Of a stretch of 64,000 nt of DNA, positions 58,268 to 64,000 are shown one piece after another. The DNA lies in the NCBI GenBank assembly GCA_947493215.1, contig CANLQE010000004.1, forward strand, positions 1 to 64,000. Reading direction: 5' to 3'. Each line of letters opens with the position of its first letter. Within the stretch, counting starts at the first letter, position 1. Under the pieces are notes generated by a model. The model was not told the origin of the DNA. It did not search any database and worked only from the letters and a program-made list of their open reading frames with translations. This stretch comes from an uncultured Sphingomonadaceae bacterium. GTDB lineage: Bacteria; Pseudomonadota; Alphaproteobacteria; Sphingomonadales; Sphingomonadaceae. The position numbers and the translations under genes were made by a program.

Positions 58268-59440
58268 ATGTCGAAAGAAGCTTCGCCGCAAAATCAATAT
58301 GATCTCGCCATCGTTGGCGGCGGTCTTGCGGGTGGTCTGATCACTCTGACACTGAATAAACTGCGTCCGGAACTGAATATAGCTCTCATCGAAGCCGAGG
58401 ATCATTTTGGCGGCAACCATATCTGGTCTTTTTTTGAGAGCGATATTGAACCGGAAGATCTTTGGCTGCTCAAGCCTCTCATTTCACGGCAATGGGCACA
58501 ATATGACGTTCATTTCCCGCAATATAGCCGGAGCATCAACAATGGCTATTGTTCGATTGAATCTGAAAATCTGCACCGCGAACTATACAGCAATTTGCCA
58601 CCGACGGCACTGAAGACCGGGCTGAAGGCCAAGAGCGTCACCAATGGTTTAGTTCTCTTGGAAAATGGCGAGGAAATCGCGGCCAAAGCGATATTGGACG
58701 TGCGCGGCGATGGGGACTTTTCGGCACTAGAGTTTGGCTGGCAGAAATTCTGTGGACAAATGCTGAAGCTAAGAAAGCCGCATGGCCTGAAGCGCCCTGT
58801 CATTATGGATGCGACGGTGGAACAGATTGACGGCTATCGCTTCGTCTATTGTCTGCCGTTCAGCGAAACCGAAATATTCATTGAGGACACTTACTACTCC
58901 GACACGAAAGATTTGCCGATCGATGATTTGCATCGGCGTATCGCGCGATACGCGGCTGAACAAGGCTGGATAGTCGACGAGATATTGCGTGAGGAGCGCG
59001 GAAAACTGCCGGTACTTTACGGTGGCAACTTTCAGAAATTCTGGCAAGAAAACGAAGGCCCAGATGCCCGCGCCGGGGCCAGAGCTGCGTTAATTCAACC
59101 GATTACAAGCTATTCTCTACCGATGGCCGTGCGCACGGCGATGCTCATTGCTGGCACACCAGAGATTGATCAGAAAAGCCTCAATAAATTACTCAAAGAT
59201 TTCGCCACGAAGCACTGGAAAGGTGGCAAATTCTATCGTATGCTTTGTGCGTTCATGTTCAAGGGCGCAGATCCAGAAGAGCGTTATCGAACTCTTCAAC
59301 ATACCTACACCAAGGACGAAAAACTGCTCGCGCGGTTCTATGCGGGCAAAACAACCATGAGGGACCAACTCAACTTGCTCACTGGCAAGCCGCCTATCCC
59401 TATTTGCCGTGCCATACCCCTCTTGTTGAAATATAGATGA
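58268..59440 (+). CDS. crtY: Lycopene beta-cyclase
   Basis: CrtY closes the ends of lycopene to beta-ionone rings, giving beta-carotene. The 390-residue protein has the Rossmann start YDLAIVGGGLAGGLITLTL, then GGNHIWSFFESDIEPEDLWL, and the conserved TEIFIEDTYYSD and QPITSYSLPMAVRTAMLIA. It begins the crtY-crtI-crtB operon, with gaps of 13 bases and then overlap. The 110 bases before it and the divergent hydroxylase gene hold the promoter region, which I could not pinpoint. Confidence 0.95.
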   Translation: MSKEASPQNQYDLAIVGGGLAGGLITLTLNKLRPELNIALIEAEDHFGGNHIWSFFESDIEPEDLWLLKPLISRQWAQYDVHFPQYSRSINNGYCSIESENLHRELYSNLPPTALKTGLKAKSVTNGLVLLENGEEIAAKAILDVRGDGDFSALEFGWQKFCGQMLKLRKPHGLKRPVIMDATVEQIDGYRFVYCLPFSETEIFIEDTYYSDTKDLPIDDLHRRIARYAAEQGWIVDEILREERGKLPVLYGGNFQKFWQENEGPDARAGARAALIQPITSYSLPMAVRTAMLIAGTPEIDQKSLNKLLKDFATKHWKGGKFYRMLCAFMFKGADPEERYRTLQHTYTKDEKLLARFYAGKTTMRDQLNLLTGKPPIPICRAIPLLLKYR

Positions 59441-59453
59441 GCGACAATCTGCG

Positions 59454-60974
59454 ATGACCGACGTAACCAGAAGCCAATCCGAATTGTTCAAAACAGCCGC
59501 CGTGGTCGGCTCCGGATTTGGCGGACTGGCACTCGCCATTCGTTTACAATCTGCCGGCATTCAGACAACCATTCTTGAAAGTCGCGACAAGCCAGGCGGG
59601 CGGGCCTATTATTGGGACAAGGATGGATTTATCTTTGATGGCGGACCAACTGTCATCACCGACCCTGATTGCCTTAGCCAGCTTTGGGAACTGACCGGTC
59701 ATGATATGGCCAAAGATATCGAGCTGATGCCGGTATCGCCCTTTTACCGGCTCAACTGGCCGGATGGGACCAATTTCGACTATGTCAACGATCCCGAAGA
59801 GCTTTACGCCAATATCGCTGCGATCGAACCGGATGATGTTGAAGGCTATAAACGCTTCCTCGAATATAGCGGCGGGCTTTATGAGGAAGGTTATGTCAAG
59901 CTCGGCACCAAGGCCTTTCTCGATTTCAAATCGATGATCAAGGCCGCACCGGCGTTGATGAAATTTGAAGCTTATCGCTCTGTCTACGCGAAAGTGTCCG
60001 GCTTTGTGAAAAACGAGAAATTGCGTGAATTTCTATCGTTCCAGTCGCTGTTGGTCGGCGGCAATCCGATGAAAACCAGCGCGATATACGGCCTGATCCA
60101 CAAACTTGAGCGGCTCGGCGGTGTCTGGTTTGCCAAGGGTGGCACCAATATGCTGATCGCGGCGATGGTGAAACATTTTGAGCGGATTGGTGGCACGATC
60201 CGCTTGTCCGATCCGGTGACCAGCATTGATACCATGGGTGATCGCGCTTCGGGCGTCACCTGCAAATCAGGCTGGAGCGAGACATTTGATGCGGTCGCGT
60301 CCAATGCCGATGTTATGCATAGCTATCGCGACCTGCTGAGCCACAAGCATCGCAGCGAAAAGGTAACGACTGCGCTCAAGAAAAAGAAATATTCGCCGTC
60401 GCTGTTCGTGGTCCATTTCGGCCTCAAGGGCACATGGCCGGGTATTCCGCATCACATGATCCTATTCGGTCCCCGCTATAAAGGCTTGCTGGAGGACATT
60501 TACGACAATGGCGTATTACCGAGCGACTTTTCGCTTTACCTCCACCATCCGACTGTCACAGACCCAAAAATGGCACCAGAAGGTCACAGCACCTTCTATG
60601 TTCTGGCTCCCGTCCCGCATCAGGGCAAACTGCCGATTGATTGGGAAGAAATGGGCCCTATTTACGAGAAGCGTATTCTCGATGAAATCGGTCAACGCCT
60701 GATTCCGGACATTCATGACCGGATTGTCACCAGTTTCCATTATACCCCTCAGGATTTCGGGACTGACCTCAACGCCCACCTCGGCAGCGCATTCAGCCTT
60801 GAGCCGCTACTGACCCAAAGTGCCTGGTTCCGGGTGCATAATCGCGATGATGTCATCGACAATCTCTATTTTGTCGGCGCAGGCACTCATCCGGGTGCTG
60901 GCATCCCCGGCGTTGTTGGGAGCGCCAAAGCAACGGCAGAGCTGATGCTTGAGGACATCTTGCAAGACACATAA
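59454..60974 (+). CDS. crtI: Phytoene desaturase
   Basis: CrtI converts phytoene to lycopene in four steps using FAD. The 506-residue protein starts with AVVGSGFGGLALAIRLQSAG (FAD loop), then DKPGGRAYYWDKDGFIFDGG, and ends with LYFVGAGTHPGAGIPGVVGS, the bacterial carotene desaturase signature. Its stop overlaps the crtB start (TAATG), so both are translated from one message. No CrtE gene is in the window. Confidence 0.97.
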   Translation: MTDVTRSQSELFKTAAVVGSGFGGLALAIRLQSAGIQTTILESRDKPGGRAYYWDKDGFIFDGGPTVITDPDCLSQLWELTGHDMAKDIELMPVSPFYRLNWPDGTNFDYVNDPEELYANIAAIEPDDVEGYKRFLEYSGGLYEEGYVKLGTKAFLDFKSMIKAAPALMKFEAYRSVYAKVSGFVKNEKLREFLSFQSLLVGGNPMKTSAIYGLIHKLERLGGVWFAKGGTNMLIAAMVKHFERIGGTIRLSDPVTSIDTMGDRASGVTCKSGWSETFDAVASNADVMHSYRDLLSHKHRSEKVTTALKKKKYSPSLFVVHFGLKGTWPGIPHHMILFGPRYKGLLEDIYDNGVLPSDFSLYLHHPTVTDPKMAPEGHSTFYVLAPVPHQGKLPIDWEEMGPIYEKRILDEIGQRLIPDIHDRIVTSFHYTPQDFGTDLNAHLGSAFSLEPLLTQSAWFRVHNRDDVIDNLYFVGAGTHPGAGIPGVVGSAKATAELMLEDILQDT

Positions 60975-61903
60975 TGAACCGCGCCAACCTCGTCCTTCAC
61001 GCCAAAGCCAGTATTGATCGCGGATCAAAATCCTTTGCGCTCGCCTCCAAGCTTTTCGCTATTCCGACGCGCGAGCGGGTATGGATGCTCTATGCGTGGT
61101 GCCGAGAATGCGATGATCTGGCCGATGGCCAGGATCATGGTCATGGCATGTCAGCCACACCGGTTTCGGAGAAAACCATAGCTCTTATGCGCATGCTGAC
61201 CCGTCGTGCGATAGGCGGTGAGAAGACAGGAAAACCCGCCTTTGATGCTATGGGGGTCGTCGCGCAGGAATGCCGTCTGCCGAATGATTTCGCCAATGAT
61301 GTGATTGACGGCTTTGCGCTCGATGCAAAAGAATGGCGACCGCAAAGCGAGGATGATCTCTACCAATATTGCTATCATGTTGCCGGTGCAGTCGGATGTA
61401 TGATGGCGATCGTCATGGGTGTGTCGGCGCGCGCCGATGAAACCCTCGACCGCGCCTGCGATCTCGGACTGGCCTTTCAATTATCCAATATCGCACGCGA
61501 CGTGGCAGAAGATACAGAAGCCGGGCGATGCTATCTGCCCAAGGACTGGTTGGCGGAGATGCGGATTGATCCGGACGATATTTTAAACCCTACACGGCGA
61601 GAGGCTCTGGTCCAGCTAATCGCGCGGCTTTGCGATCTGGCGGAACAATATGAAGCCTCGGCGCGTGTGGGTGCAGCACAACTGCCCTTTCGATCCCGCT
61701 GGGCAGTGCTGGCGGCGGCTGGCATCTATGGCGACATTGCCCGTAAGGTGCGGCAAAGCGACGGCGGTTCGCTGGACAATCGGGTTGTAACCAGCAAGGC
61801 GACGAAGGCCGCATGGGTCGCCAAGGCTTTCGGACAGGCGATATTTAAATCGACAGGGACGGATCGCAGAAAGCTCTGGACCCGCCCGAAAAAGCCAGCT
61901 TAG
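60974..61903 (+). CDS. crtB: Phytoene synthase
   Basis: CrtB joins two geranylgeranyl diphosphates to phytoene. The 309-residue protein has the first aspartate motif in WCRECDDLADG and the second in SNIARDVAEDTEAGRCYLP, both binding Mg-diphosphate, with FQLSNIARDV typical of prenyl synthases. It overlaps the crtI stop by one base. Its own stop overlaps the stop of the convergent inositol-phosphatase-like gene (TTAG). Confidence 0.97.
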   Translation: MNRANLVLHAKASIDRGSKSFALASKLFAIPTRERVWMLYAWCRECDDLADGQDHGHGMSATPVSEKTIALMRMLTRRAIGGEKTGKPAFDAMGVVAQECRLPNDFANDVIDGFALDAKEWRPQSEDDLYQYCYHVAGAVGCMMAIVMGVSARADETLDRACDLGLAFQLSNIARDVAEDTEAGRCYLPKDWLAEMRIDPDDILNPTRREALVQLIARLCDLAEQYEASARVGAAQLPFRSRWAVLAAAGIYGDIARKVRQSDGGSLDNRVVTSKATKAAWVAKAFGQAIFKSTGTDRRKLWTRPKKPA

Positions 61904-62682
61904 CTCTGGCCCTCGTTTTCCGAGAGAAACTTCGCAACACGCGCGACTGCGGCATCATGAATTCCCTTCGACGTACACAGCACGCCAAAAGCTTGCCCAT
62001 GCGTGCCGTTATACCGGAGCTTTTTGCCATGAGCGTCCGTAACCATTGCCCCAGCCTCTTCGACGATTACATGGGCTGCAGCGATATCCCATTCGCTACC
62101 CCAGCGGGTCGAAACGACCAGATCGGCGCGATCATCGGCCACCATTGCCAGACGCAGAGCGATGCTATTGGGTTTGAATACGGCGGTAAGATCAATACCA
62201 TCGGGTAACTCTTCCACCGGCAATCGCGCGCCATCATATTCCATGCGTTGACTGGCTTTGAGCGCTTTGCCATTTACCTCTGTATGGCTACCCGCCTTCG
62301 CCGTCCAAATCTCATCCATTGCAGGCGCGTTGAGCACACCAAATACCGGGGCCCCATTTTGCACCAGCGCAACCGATACGCACCAGCCGGGCTTGCCCTT
62401 TACAAAATCCTTGGTGCCGTCAATCGGATCAACGACCCATGCCATATCACGGCCAGGCAAAGATTTGTCTTCTGCGGTTTCCTCTGACAGCCAACCGGCT
62501 TTTGGCAGTTGCGCTTCCAACTGTTCGCGAAGAAAGCGGTCAACCGCAATATCGGCGTCGCTAACAATCTGTCCGGGCGATTTTTCCCATGTATTTTCGG
62601 TAACTTTTCCTGCCTGCCATTGCTGCATGGCAAGATCGCCTGCTTCTCTGGTTATTGCAATAATCTTATCAAAATCAATCAA
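61900..62682 (-). CDS. Inositol monophosphatase family protein (histidinol-phosphatase-like)
   Basis: The 260-residue protein has the family metal sites: ETAEDKSLPGRDMAWVVDPI and DPIDGTKDFVKGKPGWCVSV, and the late EWDIAAAHVIVEEAGAMVTD. Family members include histidinol-phosphatase HisN, inositol monophosphatase and CysQ; HisN fits alphaproteobacteria, but the choice is not certain. It is followed on the minus strand by nothing of its own; its stop meets crtB. The 116 bases before the pmbA end hold a repeat. Confidence 0.9.
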   Translation of the reverse strand: MIDFDKIIAITREAGDLAMQQWQAGKVTENTWEKSPGQIVSDADIAVDRFLREQLEAQLPKAGWLSEETAEDKSLPGRDMAWVVDPIDGTKDFVKGKPGWCVSVALVQNGAPVFGVLNAPAMDEIWTAKAGSHTEVNGKALKASQRMEYDGARLPVEELPDGIDLTAVFKPNSIALRLAMVADDRADLVVSTRWGSEWDIAAAHVIVEEAGAMVTDAHGKKLRYNGTHGQAFGVLCTSKGIHDAAVARVAKFLSENEGQS

Positions 62683-62695
62683 CCCAAAATAACTC

Positions 62696-62777
62696 CGTTA
62701 GCCCTGAGCCTGTCCCCTTCCCATTGGGAGGGCATTTCTTGTCTGATAGACGTGGTTCGACAAGCTCACCACTAACG
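62696..62777. repeat. Palindromic intergenic repeat, family R5 (degenerate)
   Basis: The arms at 62696-62714 and 62759-62777 are inverted copies built on CGTTAG, TGAGC and TGTC, matching at about 15 of 19 positions, a weakened form of the common sphingomonad element with GTTCGACAAGCTCA. An inner CCTTCCC/GGGAGGG hairpin lies between. It separates two minus-strand genes. Confidence 0.65.
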
Positions 62778-62798
62778 ATTTAGCGCTGGCCGAATTTC

Positions 62799-64000
62799 TC
62801 AACCACCGGCGACCGTCATACTATCGGTGCGCAACGTCGGAGCGTTAACCGCATAGCGATATTCCAGATCATCAGCCGGGATCAAACTAGCAAACATGTC
62901 CTTGAGGTTTCCGGCAATGGTAATTTCCGAAACCGGTGGACCAATTTCACCATCAGTTATCAGGAAGCCGCCAGCACCGCGGCTATAGTCACCCGTAACT
63001 GGATTGACGCCTTGGCCAATTAATTCAGTGATATAGACGCCATGTTTAATGTCTTTGATCAGATCGGCCTTGCTGACCGAGCCCGCATTCATGTGAAGAT
63101 TGGTCACACTGACACCAGGAGCGCCGCCAACGCCGCGAGAGGCATGACCGGTCGGTTGCAGTCCCAATTGCCGTGCCGAAGCGCTTTCCATGATCCACTG
63201 GGTCAGACGACCATTGTCGATTAATTTTGTCTTTGCGGTGGGTAGCCCCTCACCATCGAAAGCTTTTGATCGCAGGCCGCGTTTGCGGTGCGGGCAGTCG
63301 ATAATATTGATCGCGCTATCAAACAGCTGCGTATCGAGAGCGTCGAGCAAGAAACTTGTTTTCCGGGCAATCGCGCTACCAGCAATAGCTCCAACAAAGT
63401 GGCCGAGCATCGAACTGCTGATCCGCGGATCAAACACTACCGGCATCGCGCCCGATGTGAAGTCCACCGGGTTCAATCGGGAAACCGCACGTTCGCCAGC
63501 CTCTTTACCAATTGCTTCCGGCATATCCAAATCTTCAAAATGCCGCCTACTGTCGTAGGCATAATCGCGTTCCATACCATCGCCCTCACCGGCAATCACA
63601 CTGGCGTGGCAACTATAGCCACTGGTGGAATAGGCGCCCGAGAAGCCATGGCTGGTGGCCAACGCAACGATCGAACGGCCAGCACTGGCCCCGCCACCTT
63701 CGCTATTCGTGACGCCCTCTACGGCTCGCGCAGCATCTTCGGATTTTAGGGCCATCTCGCGAAGTATAGCTGGATCGGGATCAATACCATCGTCACCGTC
63801 AATCGGATGGGGAGCGGATTTCATGACCAGTTCTTCAGGGGCCAAGCCCGCATATTGGTCTTCTGGTGCTTCGCGCGCCATATCCATCGCCCGGCCAACC
63901 AGAGCCGAAAGAATTTCCGGGTCCATGTCCGAGGAGGATACGGTTGCCGACCGCTTACCGGCAAAGACCCGCAGGCCGATTTCTTCGCCTTCGGACCGTT
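62799..64000 (-). CDS. pmbA: TldD/PmbA family metalloprotease subunit (5' end beyond the window)
   Basis: The frame continues past the right edge of the window, so the start is missing; about 400 residues are visible. Motifs include EGEEIGLRVFAGKRSATVSS near the truncated N terminus, then RHFEDLDMPEAIGKEAGERA, the DPRISSSMLGHFVGAIAGSA region, and QGVNPVTGDYSRGAGGFLI and AGNLKDMFASL close to the end, which define PmbA (TldE). With TldD it forms a zinc protease that processes peptides such as microcins and CcdA. TldD is not in the window. Confidence 0.93.
   Translation of the reverse strand, partial: RSEGEEIGLRVFAGKRSATVSSSDMDPEILSALVGRAMDMAREAPEDQYAGLAPEELVMKSAPHPIDGDDGIDPDPAILREMALKSEDAARAVEGVTNSEGGGASAGRSIVALATSHGFSGAYSTSGYSCHASVIAGEGDGMERDYAYDSRRHFEDLDMPEAIGKEAGERAVSRLNPVDFTSGAMPVVFDPRISSSMLGHFVGAIAGSAIARKTSFLLDALDTQLFDSAINIIDCPHRKRGLRSKAFDGEGLPTAKTKLIDNGRLTQWIMESASARQLGLQPTGHASRGVGGAPGVSVTNLHMNAGSVSKADLIKDIKHGVYITELIGQGVNPVTGDYSRGAGGFLITDGEIGPPVSEITIAGNLKDMFASLIPADDLEYRYAVNAPTLRTDSMTVAGG

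Overview
The window reads as chromosomal DNA of an alphaproteobacterium of the order Sphingomonadales, of the marine Sphingorhabdus/Parasphingorhabdus/Sphingopyxis kind. This placement is an inference. It rests on the bamD-recN-ligA order, a crtY-crtI-crtB carotenoid operon next to a sterol-desaturase-type hydroxylase and a DUF2141 gene, the rimP-nusA-ylxR-infB-rbfA-truB-rpsO-pnp block, and several families of palindromic intergenic repeats of the type common in sphingomonad genomes. Gene density is high, genes on the same strand often overlap by 1-20 bases, and no tRNA, rRNA, CRISPR array, prophage or insertion sequence was seen.

Layout. 0-6 kb: the tail of an unknown gene, an ABC-F ATPase, prmA, phhA and two genes of unknown role. 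6-9 kb: a Crp/Fnr-type regulator divergent from one membrane hydroxylase, and a second hydroxylase convergent to the first. 9-14 kb: bamD, recN and ligA, with a small DUF559 endonuclease-like gene inserted between recN and ligA. 14-19 kb: a secreted 708-residue protein overlapping a DUF3142 lipoprotein gene, divergent from a cNMP-binding/thioredoxin-reductase-like fusion. 19-30.5 kb: a long minus-strand translation and RNA-metabolism block from rimP to pnp, with thioesterase, tdk and GNAT genes embedded. 30.6-40 kb: an arsR-arsI pair, a CaCA antiporter, argG, cfa, a molybdopterin oxidoreductase with its cytochrome b, ridA, rlmN and a phosphatase. 40-47.7 kb: dnaN, a DUF2946 protein and a His/Met-rich outer-membrane protein that together suggest copper handling, an amidohydrolase, an epoxide-hydrolase-like enzyme and a ferredoxin-NADP reductase. 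48-54 kb: a CsgG-like protein, a YVTN propeller, a GMC oxidoreductase, an SRPBCC membrane protein and a fatty-acid desaturase. 54-64 kb: carbonic anhydrase, prfB, a MipA-type porin, the carotenoid genes, an inositol-phosphatase-family enzyme and the start-truncated pmbA.

Most notable observations. (1) The DUF559 gene sits inside a ~510-bp unit bounded by two inverted copies of one palindromic repeat, and it breaks the expected recN-ligA adjacency. One repeat copy encodes the last residues of DUF559 and supplies the apparent ribosome-binding site of ligA. This resembles a REP/RAYT-type unit with a PD-(D/E)XK-like protein in place of the transposase. (2) truB carries a 162-bp, 54-codon in-frame insertion made of hairpin-forming repeat DNA, placed between beta strands of an otherwise normal-length pseudouridine synthase. 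(3) The cNMP-sensor/TrxR-like fusion has lost the redox CxxC. Lipid and carotenoid modification is over-represented, with three sterol-desaturase-family hydroxylases, one acyl desaturase, a cyclopropane synthase and crtYIB.
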